A stretch of DNA of 64,000 nucleotides. Origin: an uncultured Aquimarina sp. (GTDB taxonomy: Bacteria > Bacteroidota > Bacteroidia > Flavobacteriales > Flavobacteriaceae). The stretch's first letter is position 1; the number at the start of each line of letters is the position of its first letter. This document shows, one piece after another, positions 27,101 through 35,190 of this stretch. A program made the position numbers and the translations under genes. Location of the stretch: positions 105,896 through 169,895 of the forward strand of contig CANNFM010000014.1 of NCBI GenBank assembly GCA_947503835.1, in the 5' to 3' direction. The notes under the pieces are model-generated. The model saw nothing but the letters and a program-made list of their open reading frames with translations. It was not told where the DNA came from and ran no database searches.

Positions 27101-27625
27101 TTATGATGAAGTTGTAAATGAAATGAATACACCAGTTCCTTCTAAAGGAAGAATACCACTCCAGAGATAGTAATCCTGTGGATCACAATAGCCGTCTACT
27201 TTGACAGCAATAGTTTTTGGTTCTATTCCAAGATCAAATCCATTCAATAAGATAGTTGGTAACTGGTCTACTATAGGGTGAACAAAGTACCACCACTTAA
27301 AGTCGGAGAAAATATCAAAGGTGACATCAGGAGGATAATTTCCATTAAACTCTTTGCCTTTGTTGGTTTCCAGAAAGGAAGTGTCTTCCATCTGGTTTTC
27401 GGTAACTCCGACATAAAATCGTGAAGTGAACGGTTCTTCTATACAGGAATCGACTTTTGAACACGTCAGAATTCCAATAATTTTATTGGTAGTAAAAGGA
27501 AGTTTGGCCTCTGCGTTTAAAAATTGATTTTCCCTGTGAATAGTAAATTTTAATGGGACAAACTTCCTTCTCACTATTAACCCTTCAGTATGCTCTTTAT
27601 TGTCTGAATCAATCTTACATTTCAT
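27101..27625 (-). CDS. 174-residue beta-rich protein, candidate structural protein
   Basis: A soluble protein made mainly of predicted beta strands (VRRKFVPLKFTIHRENQFLN, then KIIGILTCSKVD, TSRFYVGVTENQ and GVFISFTTSS). It has several aromatic residues near FSDFKWWYFVHP and four cysteines. It lies 22 bases after the 130-residue gene. The size and pattern match single jelly-roll capsid or spike proteins of tailless phages, but that is inference; no family was recognised directly. Confidence 0.6.
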   Translation of the reverse strand: MKCKIDSDNKEHTEGLIVRRKFVPLKFTIHRENQFLNAEAKLPFTTNKIIGILTCSKVDSCIEEPFTSRFYVGVTENQMEDTSFLETNKGKEFNGNYPPDVTFDIFSDFKWWYFVHPIVDQLPTILLNGFDLGIEPKTIAVKVDGYCDPQDYYLWSGILPLEGTGVFISFTTSS

Positions 27626-27647
27626 TGTTTATTCCTTTTAATGCATC

Positions 27648-28040
27648 TTAGATGCCTTCATCTATGAGTATGATAAGGCTTACTTTATAACCTTCTCCAA
27701 AAGCTGCATTACTATGGTTCTTATCCTGGTAGCGAACTTTAACCGAAAGATCGCCAGGCAAGACATCTCCTAATTCAAAAAAACGTTCCTTTGGAGCCAC
27801 ACTTAATGAAGACATCAATATCTTACTGTCAAATCCATCAGGGAACAATTCCTCCCCACCAATTTCTATGCGTTGACTTCCTCGATAGTACAATCGATCC
27901 GGGTAGTCTGAAATCAATTGCAGCCCTTTAACTAGTTTAGTATGCTTTGGGAGCTCTATGTTATCAATCGTGAACAGCCCATTTGCTTTATCTACTGTAA
28001 AGGAAAATGCAACCCTGGTCTCTTTTGTTTTTTGATCCAT
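27648..28040 (-). CDS. 130-residue beta-rich protein, candidate structural protein
   Basis: A soluble beta-rich protein with clear strand-turn alternation: TRVAFSFTVDKANGLFTIDN, IELPKHTKLVKGLQLI, SQRIEIGGEELFPDGFDS and YKVSLIILIDEG. The middle phrase ELFPDGFDSKILMSS looks like a conserved loop. The gene lies 11 bases after the 210-residue gene and 22 bases before the 174-residue gene. It fits the idea of two or three small barrel proteins encoded in a row, as in phages with paired single jelly-roll capsid proteins. Function unproven. Confidence 0.6.
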   Translation of the reverse strand: MDQKTKETRVAFSFTVDKANGLFTIDNIELPKHTKLVKGLQLISDYPDRLYYRGSQRIEIGGEELFPDGFDSKILMSSLSVAPKERFFELGDVLPGDLSVKVRYQDKNHSNAAFGEGYKVSLIILIDEGI

Positions 28041-28051
28041 AGGGCTATTTT

Positions 28052-28684
28052 TTATGCAGGTACTGTTGCAGTTCCTGCCAGTACAACTTTAATAAGTGCC
28101 TTCTCTGGAGCATCATCTCCTAATTCAATATTGAACTCAAACTCTTCATCATCACGAATAAAGCGTGGGCTTTCTAAAAAATAGGTTCCGATATTGATGG
28201 TTGTATTTCCATCAGTAGCAAACTCCTGCATTGGGCGTTCATCGATGATGATTTTCTTATTAGCAATCAGAGAAAATACTCCATTCTGTAATCCACCTAC
28301 TTTTTTGATGCTATCAAAATTGGTTTGTTTAATTACCTTTTTAAGTTCTGAATCACTTCCCGGAAGGTCACCTTCGATATTTGATGCTAATAATATGATA
28401 CGGTTGCATAAGAACAATCGATCTTTCTGAAGCTTGGCTTGAGTGACATTGGTAATTCCGATCTCTTTGGCATCTTGTGTTTCGAACATATCGATATTGG
28501 CTTTATTCCCTGCAAATTTGATGGAATAGTAAGCGGTATCTGCCAGTTGTAACCTTCCTTCTTTAATCCCTGTAGCTACTTTGACCATCGCAGGATCGAA
28601 CTTTTTTGCCTGATCTCTAAGGGAGATGTGAGCATTCACAATTTCTAAGAATTGCGATCTTGAACTTTTTTTCATGGTATTCAT
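28052..28684 (-). CDS. 210-residue protein, candidate major capsid protein
   Basis: The N-terminal 60 residues are helical and basic (KKSSRSQFLEIVNAHISLRD). The rest is beta-rich and ends with a pattern I associate with jelly-roll capsid proteins: INIGTYFLESPRFIRDDEEF, then FNIELGDDAPEKA and IKVVLAGTATVPA. It is the first of the small beta-rich proteins, directly after the membrane-protein genes, the position of the major capsid gene in membrane-containing tailless phages. No tail, portal or protease gene is nearby. The capsid reading is a hypothesis based on predicted strand order and context. Confidence 0.55.
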   Translation of the reverse strand: MNTMKKSSRSQFLEIVNAHISLRDQAKKFDPAMVKVATGIKEGRLQLADTAYYSIKFAGNKANIDMFETQDAKEIGITNVTQAKLQKDRLFLCNRIILLASNIEGDLPGSDSELKKVIKQTNFDSIKKVGGLQNGVFSLIANKKIIIDERPMQEFATDGNTTINIGTYFLESPRFIRDDEEFEFNIELGDDAPEKALIKVVLAGTATVPA

Positions 28685-28719
28685 ATTTTAAGTATTAAGT
28701 AATGAGTATTAAGTAGTGA

Positions 28720-28744
28720 GTTCCCCCTTTGGGGGCTAGGGGGC
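28720..28744. repeat. G/C-rich dispersed repeat
   Basis: GTTCCCCCTTTGGGGGCTAG plus GGGG, between two core-operon genes and followed by a T-run in plus-strand orientation. It is preceded at 28687-28718 by AGTATTAAGTA-type short repeats like those at 63.9 kb. Confidence 0.75.
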
Positions 28745-28747
28745 TTT

Positions 28748-29347
28748 TTAAGCCACTGCATTGAGTTCAGAGATATCTTCAGCTCCCTGCAATTCGGTCA
28801 TATCGAGATTTCCAAATTCTATTTCACCCATTTCATCATCAAAACCCTCTGTAAAATCTTGCTCTATATCTGCGGTAGGTATAGGTTCTCCCGCTTCTAT
28901 CCTTTGGATCACATCATCAATTTCATCGGTATCGAAGTCGCCTTCATCTACCATATCAGATCCCATGAATACAAGGGGACGATCTTCTATATTTCCTAAA
29001 GAAAGCTTCTGTGCCATCGAAGGAGAAAGTTTATCCAGGTACAATTTTTTACCGATGGCTTTAAGTGAGTTTACAGCACGGTCTTTGGCTTCTTCTAGAT
29101 TGTCCTGAATACCATCTATGCCATTAGTAGTTTTGGGTTTTCCTCCAAATCCATTTGAGAATGCCATTCCCACTCCGGCAGAGGTAATCCAGTCTTTACC
29201 GTAGTAGGCTCCCCCGAATATGGTCAGCGCACCAAGGGCGAGGGAATACCTTCCTACGGCAGAACCTGCCACCATCCCTAATACTCCTGTACTTAGATGT
29301 TTGCCTACTTCCAGAAGACTATCTTTTGTGTTTGCTTTTGTTTTCAT
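28748..29347 (-). CDS. 199-residue membrane protein with acidic tail
   Basis: Residues about 15-65 contain two glycine/alanine-rich hydrophobic segments (VLGMVAGSAVGRYSLALGAL and an adjoining TIFGGAYYGKDW region). The C-terminal 90 residues are strongly acidic (DEGDFDTDEIDDVIQRIEAG onward). The first part resembles small membrane proteins of viral internal membranes; the acidic tail could bind a basic partner such as the 432-residue protein encoded upstream. It lies about 100 bases after that gene. No enzyme motif was seen. Confidence 0.6.
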   Translation of the reverse strand: MKTKANTKDSLLEVGKHLSTGVLGMVAGSAVGRYSLALGALTIFGGAYYGKDWITSAGVGMAFSNGFGGKPKTTNGIDGIQDNLEEAKDRAVNSLKAIGKKLYLDKLSPSMAQKLSLGNIEDRPLVFMGSDMVDEGDFDTDEIDDVIQRIEAGEPIPTADIEQDFTEGFDDEMGEIEFGNLDMTELQGAEDISELNAVA

Positions 29348-29446
29348 ATCAAAACTTATTTTTATTGTTTCCGAGAACCTGCCTGTCAGACAGGGACAGA
29401 AATCTCTACGTACTATTCTAATTTTTAATTCAACTCTTTTTTAGAT

Positions 29447-30745
29447 TTATAATAATGCCTTTGGAACTAATTTTTCCGTGGCTTTACGCTTTGTTGCTCC
29501 TTTCTTTTTTGTGGAGGAATGTCCTTTGGTAAATCGTCCCAAAGCATCCCTGCCTGTATTTTTTTGCTTCCTTCGCTGAGGGCTTTTTTTAGGAACCCCT
29601 GAAACAGGTTGCGAAGCTTTCTTTTTGTTAGATTTTATAGCTACTGCAATTGCTCCACCAGCAACTAATACTCCTGCCCCAATAAGTAATGGTGTTTTAT
29701 TTCGTTCTATCCAGCTCTTCTTTTCATCCGGTGCTACGGTATTGACTTTAACTGGTAGCGGTGTATTGGGTCTGATCGGTCCTCTTGAAGTTCGAGTAGG
29801 ACGAAACGTTGATGTCCTTGGGATACTTCTTGGCACCGGACGAGGAAGGGGACGTGGAGCTGGAGGTCTTGGAGGGAGTCTTCTGGGTTTTTGAAACAAA
29901 TTTTGTGCCTGTTGTTTGACCTGACTTACCTGAGTCACTACCTTATTTGCCTTTCCAAAGATATTTCCGATTTTACTGAGTACGGTAGCCACACTCGCTA
30001 CTGCGCCACTGGCTGCAGCTACAGCAGTTCCGGTAGCAACAGCACCTAATCCATCTACCTCAACTTCGTTATTTAAAAACGCTTCAAAAGTATCCACATC
30101 AGATTCTACCACGAATTTTTCAAAAGGATCACTATAGAAGAGAGGTTCCTCATCAATACTCCCAATCGTAAATCCACTTAAAGGTACTTTTCGATCTTTG
30201 TTTCCTTTTCCGGTAAGAATAGCTTTTCTAAGATTTCTACCTCTTCCTCCGGCCACACGATAAATTTTTTCTGCTTTTTCTACCGCCTTTCGAAGCTTTG
30301 CAAACTTCCGCATATCCACCCCCATTTTCTTAGCTTGAGCTTCGCTGAGATATCCAAAGCGAAGCCGTCTGGCAACTTTCATCATATCGGATTTCATGGC
30401 TAGTAAAAATCCATTACGAAGTAAGATAGTAACAGGATTTATAAAGCGATTAATGGTTCTTACCACGGGTTTAATAACATACTTCCCTACTTTTCTGGTA
30501 AATTTCTTGAGACCTCGCCCTATCTTTTTAAAAAAGCCTCCCAATCCGTCAATGACATAAATATTTTCATCGGTATCAGCATATAAGATGACATTACCTT
30601 CTTCATCTAAAATTTCGTAGGCAATCTCTGGTTGCTCTGCAAACCCAAGCCTCTGAGAGGCATCAGAAAATATAACCTCAGTGTCCTGAATATCCATATC
30701 GTCTAGTCCGCTGGCATCAAAGCCATCTAATCTGTGTAATTCCAT
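29447..30745 (-). CDS. 432-residue basic membrane protein, structural-like
   Basis: I choose the ATG at 30745 (MELHRLDGFDASG); the frame stays open upstream to a TTG. An acidic N-terminal part (to about 65) is followed by a very basic amphipathic region (IGRGLKKFTRKVGKYVIKPV), a helical domain (LRFGYLSEAQAKKMGVDMRK), an alanine-rich hydrophobic segment near 235-255, a proline-rich linker (about 290-320), a membrane helix (LLIGAGVLVAGGAIAVAI) and a basic tail with DALGRFTKGHSS. The proline-rich linker plus membrane anchor and nucleic-acid-like basic tail suggest a virion membrane protein touching DNA. No family was recognised. Confidence 0.65.
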   Translation of the reverse strand: MELHRLDGFDASGLDDMDIQDTEVIFSDASQRLGFAEQPEIAYEILDEEGNVILYADTDENIYVIDGLGGFFKKIGRGLKKFTRKVGKYVIKPVVRTINRFINPVTILLRNGFLLAMKSDMMKVARRLRFGYLSEAQAKKMGVDMRKFAKLRKAVEKAEKIYRVAGGRGRNLRKAILTGKGNKDRKVPLSGFTIGSIDEEPLFYSDPFEKFVVESDVDTFEAFLNNEVEVDGLGAVATGTAVAAASGAVASVATVLSKIGNIFGKANKVVTQVSQVKQQAQNLFQKPRRLPPRPPAPRPLPRPVPRSIPRTSTFRPTRTSRGPIRPNTPLPVKVNTVAPDEKKSWIERNKTPLLIGAGVLVAGGAIAVAIKSNKKKASQPVSGVPKKSPQRRKQKNTGRDALGRFTKGHSSTKKKGATKRKATEKLVPKALL

Positions 30746-30788
30746 ACGTTTCGCATTTAGGGTCAACCGACCCGATTGATTTTTTTAA

Positions 30789-31679
30789 TTATTTAGCTCT
30801 TTGAGCTTTTTTTGTCAATAGCTTTAATACTCCGATTCCTGCGGAAACGGATATCACTGATATGATCAGGTAATTGAGTAGATTAAAATCCTTTTTTGCT
30901 TCGATGGTTCTTACATTCCTATTGTCATCAAATCGAAAAGGGGAAACTACAGTTCCTGACTTTGAAGCTTTGGCTGTGGTTCTAGCTGGTATGTTCTTTG
31001 GAATCTTGCACGGTTGAGTTTTTGGATTTATGATAATTTTCCTTAATGGAATCCGTTGCTGCTCTAAAGCATCCAAACTTATATCCATCATATCAACCCC
31101 ACATAACCCTGATATCTCGATATCTTCACCAATGATATTGCCATCCGGGACAATGTCCCTCTTTTCAGAATACGGGACTTCATGGTCAAATCTGTCCGTT
31201 ACACAATCGATAGTGATATGCCCTCCCTGAATAGGTACAATAGGATATACATGCTGAAAGTGTTTTTTTCCTCCATATTTTGTAACCCTCATCAAAAAAG
31301 GAATCTCTAAATTGGAGAGTATACTCCCAATAAAAACTGTGTAACAGTCACAATCAACTCCGTTAGTACGATCAGCCCAAGTGCGTGAAGGCCTGCGCAC
31401 CTGCTCGACACCCGTTTTATCCATGGTATATTGGATATGACCATACACGAAATTCCAGATATTCCTACAGGTCTCAGTCACCGAGTGACCCTTTAATTTT
31501 ATAGCAAGCTTAGCGGTATCACCTTTGGTTTCCTTAATGATTTGTTTCATTAAGTTTAGGGTATCCTTTAATTGAGCTTTTCCACTACCTACTACCACAG
31601 TATCTTTACTAATACTTTGAGGTATCAAATGAGAAAATTGATCTCCTGAACTGATATGTCGTTTTACCTGTGCCTGCAT
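30789..31679 (-). CDS. transglutaminase-like cysteine-peptidase-fold protein, membrane-anchored
   Basis: A 296-residue protein. The central domain carries a transglutaminase-like triad arrangement: Cys in NGVDCDCYTVFIGSIL, His in KKHFQHVYPIV, and Asp in HITIDCVTDRFDHE. The C-terminus has one membrane helix (YLIISVISVSAGIGVLKLL) and a basic end. Transglutaminase-fold proteins act as proteases, amidases or cross-linkers; in phage-like operons they may process capsids or act on the wall. Its start overlaps the stop of the LEA-2-like gene, implying coupled translation. Triad recognised by pattern; substrate unknown. Confidence 0.75.
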   Translation of the reverse strand: MQAQVKRHISSGDQFSHLIPQSISKDTVVVGSGKAQLKDTLNLMKQIIKETKGDTAKLAIKLKGHSVTETCRNIWNFVYGHIQYTMDKTGVEQVRRPSRTWADRTNGVDCDCYTVFIGSILSNLEIPFLMRVTKYGGKKHFQHVYPIVPIQGGHITIDCVTDRFDHEVPYSEKRDIVPDGNIIGEDIEISGLCGVDMMDISLDALEQQRIPLRKIIINPKTQPCKIPKNIPARTTAKASKSGTVVSPFRFDDNRNVRTIEAKKDFNLLNYLIISVISVSAGIGVLKLLTKKAQRAK

Positions 31680-32140
31680 TAAAGTTGTAGTATGATGTTA
31701 TCTGTTTTTTCATAAGGCAATCCATTAACCCTGGTAGTTACCTGTGTTTGAATCTTTAATTGAATAGGGTTTCCAGAACGGATATCACCGACCACTTTAG
31801 TTCCTAGTATTTGGATGAGTGTCAGCCAGCCAGCAGATTGAATTTTTAACTCAAAATTCTTTTGACTATTCTCTAAAATTTCGATGATGGAGTTTTCAAT
31901 AGTCGAACTGCCTAGTAACTTATCTTTAAATAAAATTTTGACAAAAGGATGTTGTAGCTTCAGCGAAACTGGATTTGGATTTTGTAATTGCACTTCTGCT
32001 TTCAATTCGATTCCTGTAAGATTGATTTTATGGATATTAACCCGTATGCGAGAGGTAATATTAGTACTTGCCCGTTGTAATCGGGATAAGTATCGAATCG
32101 AAAAAAAAGCTGCCAATCCTCCGGCGATCCACTTGAACAT
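31679..32140 (-). CDS. LEA-type-2-like protein, first gene of core operon
   Basis: A 153-residue protein with an N-terminal anchor (MFKWIAGGLAAFFSIRYLSR) and a beta-sandwich domain of the LEA-2/WHy type: VNIHKINLTGIELKAEVQLQ, then NPNPVSLKLQHPFVKILFKD, then strands ending YEKTDNIILQL. The NPNPVS turn is characteristic of this family. It opens the 18-gene leftward operon, 18 bases downstream of a good promoter match. LEA-2 proteins often sit at membranes; the role here is probably structural. Confidence 0.75.
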   Translation of the reverse strand: MFKWIAGGLAAFFSIRYLSRLQRASTNITSRIRVNIHKINLTGIELKAEVQLQNPNPVSLKLQHPFVKILFKDKLLGSSTIENSIIEILENSQKNFELKIQSAGWLTLIQILGTKVVGDIRSGNPIQLKIQTQVTTRVNGLPYEKTDNIILQL

Positions 32141-32157
32141 ATTTCCTTGTTTTCAAT

Positions 32158-32188
32158 CAAAGAAATGTCAAAAAAAAGAGGGTTCAAA
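32158..32188 (-). promoter_or_regulatory. candidate promoter of the core operon
   Basis: On the minus strand, TTTG (32188-32185) is followed after 19 bases by TTTCTTTG (32165-32158), a one-mismatch fit to the Bacteroidota TTTG-N19-TAnnTTTG promoter. The ATG at 32140 lies 17 bases further on, giving a very short leader. It would drive the leftward operon from 32140 to about 21849. Confidence 0.5.
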
Positions 32189-32337
32189 ATGGGTTTTACA
32201 CCTTGAAAAATAAAAGTTGTTTTTTATGAAAAAAGCAGTAAATTAGGGATATACGGAAGGTAATGCAAGGTAATTTTATCTCTTGTAACTCTTCACAACA
32301 CTAGGATACTTTAATAGACATTAATAAACAATAAAGA

Positions 32338-32509
32338 ATGAGATTTACCTTTAAAACAAAACAGGAATTGAGTGCGTTTTTAGGGGTCAGCCGACAGACG
32401 TTACGCAGAAAAATGAAAGAAATTGAAGGTTTGGATACGGGGAGACGACAATTATTATACCCTTATGAGGTACGATTGATTTTTGAAGCGTTTGGGGTGG
32501 ATGGTTGAA
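32338..32509 (+). pseudogene. small HTH gene with a +1 frameshift
   Basis: The frame opens MRFTFKTKQELSAFLGVSRQ, continues through a helix-turn-helix, and stops at TGA (32467-32469) after 43 residues. Removing one C from the CCCC run at 32460-32463 lets the frame continue as YPYEVRLIFEAFGVDG. That closely matches the tail of the HTH protein at 21849-22076 (RPEVVRFLFERLGEP). This is therefore a real gene with a one-base insertion: a mutation, a sequencing error, or a programmed shift. It is divergent from the core operon and could encode its regulator. Confidence 0.65.
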
Positions 32510-32524
32510 ATTGCTTTGTCAAGA

Positions 32525-33061
32525 TTATTGTTTGCCTGTAATAGGATGAATCTTATTCCTAAATTCATTTTCTATAAGTGGTAGTATTGTATCATAGTTT
32601 TCAACCCCTATCCTAATCACTCTAACTCTAAAAGTGTACATATTCATATTTGATCGATTTAAAAGCTTTAAAGCGTAAGTCCCATGTTCCAATGGTAAAG
32701 TTAAGTGTTCCTTAATTCTCTTCATGATATGTTGGGATTTACCTAGATAGAGAGGTGTCCATTCTTGTATTTTCGAATGCATCTTAATCCTTTTTTTTAT
32801 GAGTTTTGGAAATTTACCTTCTGTTGATGTCCATTTTGTTTCGAAGTCATCGGTCCAATCTTTAAAAGAATCAAATGATTTAGAATTCTTGATTTCAAAA
32901 AGATAAATACCTGAAAAACCATAATCTTTTTTCAATATAGTTTCATGAATATTTTTCAGATTAAACTCAATGGGTTGGGTAAAATTAAAGCTATTGACCA
33001 ATTTCTTAATACGACCAAGTTCAAGGGTAATGTTTTTATCAATAGATTCTAATGAAGTCAT
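32525..33061 (-). CDS. GIY-YIG-like nuclease domain protein
   Basis: A 178-residue protein. It has a GIY-like strand (YGFSGIYLFEI), a YLG strand in PLYLGKSQHIMKRIKEHL, and a late glutamate in ENEFRNKIHPITGKQ, the order of a GIY-YIG nuclease. The usual YIG appears as YLG, still compatible with activity; the arginine in MKRIKEH and the glutamate are in place. It lies at the right side of the element with no target-site clue. It may be a homing-type endonuclease or a DNA-processing enzyme. The gene overlaps nothing and stands 90 bases after the next gene. Confidence 0.75.
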   Translation of the reverse strand: MTSLESIDKNITLELGRIKKLVNSFNFTQPIEFNLKNIHETILKKDYGFSGIYLFEIKNSKSFDSFKDWTDDFETKWTSTEGKFPKLIKKRIKMHSKIQEWTPLYLGKSQHIMKRIKEHLTLPLEHGTYALKLLNRSNMNMYTFRVRVIRIGVENYDTILPLIENEFRNKIHPITGKQ

Positions 33062-33150
33062 GTTATAAATAGGTAATTATTTAAAGATAAGTATTACTAT
33101 CAATCACAAATGGGTATGTAAAGAGGTTTTATTTAATTGACCATTTAAAA

Positions 33151-33477
33151 TCAACATTTTTCTTCTAAGATTTTGATCTCTTTTTGTAATTTTTTTACGT
33201 AATCCTTATCCTTTCGTGAATGTTGTTTTGCAGATATTATAAGTACAATCAAACTGAATAAAATTATTATATTTTGCACATATCCAATAGTTAAGAAATC
33301 AAAAAAAGACTCACTACTAATTTTACTAAAGAAAAATTTGATAAAAAATGCAAGGATAAAAAACATGATTATGTGCACTATAATTGAGGTAATCTTTGAA
33401 GTTTTGATTTTCTTTTCAAGTTTAGTTATTAAATCTTTTTTAAACTCAATTTTTTTCTTGATATCACTTGTTTCCAT
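33151..33477 (-). CDS. small membrane protein with coiled-coil ends
   Basis: A protein of 108 residues from the ATG at 33477 (an upstream start would add 16 residues with two cysteines). A coiled coil (KKKIEFKKDLITKLEKKIKT), two membrane helices (SIIVHIIMFFILAFFIKFFF and YVQNIIILFSLIVLIISA), then a second coiled coil (YVKKLQKEIKILEEKC). The mirror-like plan suggests a hairpin inserted in the membrane with both ends inside the cell. No family was recognised; it could be a superinfection-exclusion or toxin-like membrane protein of the element. Confidence 0.55.
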   Translation of the reverse strand: METSDIKKKIEFKKDLITKLEKKIKTSKITSIIVHIIMFFILAFFIKFFFSKISSESFFDFLTIGYVQNIIILFSLIVLIISAKQHSRKDKDYVKKLQKEIKILEEKC

Positions 33478-33619
33478 TTCTTTTGCTATTATTATTTTTT
33501 GTTTACAACAATCTAAAGTAAACAAATAAATAGTTTTTGCTCAATTTATAAGGGTTTACCCAATTATATTCTAGGTAAACCCTTGTGTTCTGTTTACTGT
33601 TTACAGAAATTGTTTACAC

Positions 33620-33874
33620 TTAAAATAAGCGAACTCCATTTTTGTACTTGGCAATCTCCCTGCCTTCAGGTAAGTTCTCATAGATAATAGCGGTTTCCCA
33701 AGTTCCTTTAAATCGTATGGTCAACATTTTGTCAAACCTTCGTATACCTAACGCTTGATTGGGTTTTGCCCGCTTATGAGATTTGTCTAGGGAATAAAAG
33801 GTTCTTGAGTTGCCATCATGAAAGTACACAATGCATTTGGTCAGCGAGGTACTAGGTAAGTGTTTCGAGATCAT
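33620..33874 (-). CDS. 84-residue hypothetical protein coupled to the replication-type gene
   Basis: A small basic protein (start MISKHLPSTSLTKCIVYFHD) with predicted strands and a central QALGIRRFDKMLTIRFKG. Its ATG overlaps the stop of the winged-helix gene at 33871 by 4 bases, so translation is coupled. No family was recognised. Confidence 0.6.
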   Translation of the reverse strand: MISKHLPSTSLTKCIVYFHDGNSRTFYSLDKSHKRAKPNQALGIRRFDKMLTIRFKGTWETAIIYENLPEGREIAKYKNGVRLF

Positions 33875-35103
33875 ATGGCACTAGGTTTTAAAAGGGTTCG
33901 TTGTAAACTTTTTTCATAGACTTGCATTAAACTATCATCCTTGTAAGTAGATAACCTTTGCTGCTGTATCCTGAAGAGTTGTAAACGGCTTTTATGCTTA
34001 TGCTTACCTTTGCCCTTGTTGTGATCCTGCCATTCTTTTTCAGCTTTTTGGATCAGGATTTGGTTTCGAATTTCTTTTTTGAGCGTTTCCTGCTTTATAA
34101 ACCAATCATGGGTTTTTACAAAGCCATTACGTTTGTTATTAGGATGAAAGTAAAGATAGGGTGCAGGAACCCATCGGTTTGGATTTCGTTCCAGGTATCT
34201 GGAGACCATATCCACCCGTTTATAAAGAATTTCCTGATACCCCTCCCAATCTGTTTTACTGCCTTTGATCTTGAATTTTCGATATACCGAAGCCCAAATA
34301 TGGTTCAGGATTTCTTTTTCCTCTGGTTCACTCAGGATAAGCTCTGTAAAGAGTACCACTCTGGCATACGTCCAAAAATCCCGAACCATTTGTAATAAAA
34401 AAGTCGACTCCGACTCGTTTTGGGACGCATTTTTTGCGCCCCTGGTTTGCTTTTTCGAGTCGGAAGCCTGACTTTTCTCCGTGTTCTTGTCTTGTTCTTG
34501 TATGGTTCCTGTAACGAAGTTATTTTTTTGTGGGTGAGCCGATAGGTGAACTCCTTTTTCTGAAGTTATCAAGGTATCCACAGTGCTATTATTATTCTTT
34601 TTTTGTTCTTGTTGTACATGAACTAATGGGTGTAAATTTTTCACTTCAGGGCATAATGCCCCTTTAATATCTTGAATAGTAGGCTTAAGATTTCCTTCAG
34701 TTGTTGATATCCTTTTAGGTTCGAAAACCTGTGGATTGATCCAAAGCTCAATCCCTGTTTTTCCCCGATGGATTTCTTTGACAATAAACCCTGCTGCTTT
34801 TAATCGCTCTTTATGATTGATAATGGTTCTTACTGTACAGCCTTTACAGGAAGCCAAACTAGGATTAAAGGTTTTGAATCCGGGTAATTGCATTGATATG
34901 TCCTCTCCCAATGAAACTGCATGATTGAGTTGCTTGGCATACAGCCTTGTAATGAGTTCTGCCGTAGCCCTGTGATTTCCATTTAAACGTTCTGTAAGTA
35001 GATCGTGTTGTTCATTATGACGATCTATAAACGTTTTAGTAGCCATAAACAAGGTGCTAAAATCATAATAGGGGCGCATGGGTTTTATTTCTTGCGTAAT
35101 CAT
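33871..35103 (-). CDS. winged-helix replication/regulatory protein of a Bacteroidota element
   Basis: A protein of about 410 residues from the ATG at 35103; the frame stays open 66 bases further upstream. Residues 1-130 form a winged-helix-like domain resembling replication-initiation or GntR-type modules (ATAELITRLYAKQLNHAVSL, then CKGCTVRTIINHKERLKAAG and a KTGIELWINPQVF wing). A low-complexity middle (about 150-240) leads to a helical C-terminal domain with FWTYARVVLFTELILSEPEE and many basic residues. It sits next to an excisionase-like gene and the palindrome-rich region at 35.5-36.0 kb, a typical initiator/origin arrangement. The replication role is inferred. Confidence 0.6.
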   Translation of the reverse strand: MITQEIKPMRPYYDFSTLFMATKTFIDRHNEQHDLLTERLNGNHRATAELITRLYAKQLNHAVSLGEDISMQLPGFKTFNPSLASCKGCTVRTIINHKERLKAAGFIVKEIHRGKTGIELWINPQVFEPKRISTTEGNLKPTIQDIKGALCPEVKNLHPLVHVQQEQKKNNNSTVDTLITSEKGVHLSAHPQKNNFVTGTIQEQDKNTEKSQASDSKKQTRGAKNASQNESESTFLLQMVRDFWTYARVVLFTELILSEPEEKEILNHIWASVYRKFKIKGSKTDWEGYQEILYKRVDMVSRYLERNPNRWVPAPYLYFHPNNKRNGFVKTHDWFIKQETLKKEIRNQILIQKAEKEWQDHNKGKGKHKHKSRLQLFRIQQQRLSTYKDDSLMQVYEKSLQRTLLKPSAI

Positions 35104-35190
35104 ATAGTTTTGTTTTTTGAGGCTTTCGAGGGGAAAGAAAATATGTATCCCTCGAAAACCGATTGTCACAGTGTTATAGTTTGGATCATA

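Noticed and set aside
21849..32140. Conventional tailed prophage
   Set aside because: No terminase, portal, head-maturation protease, tape measure or tail fibre was seen, and the gene sizes and membrane content do not fit.
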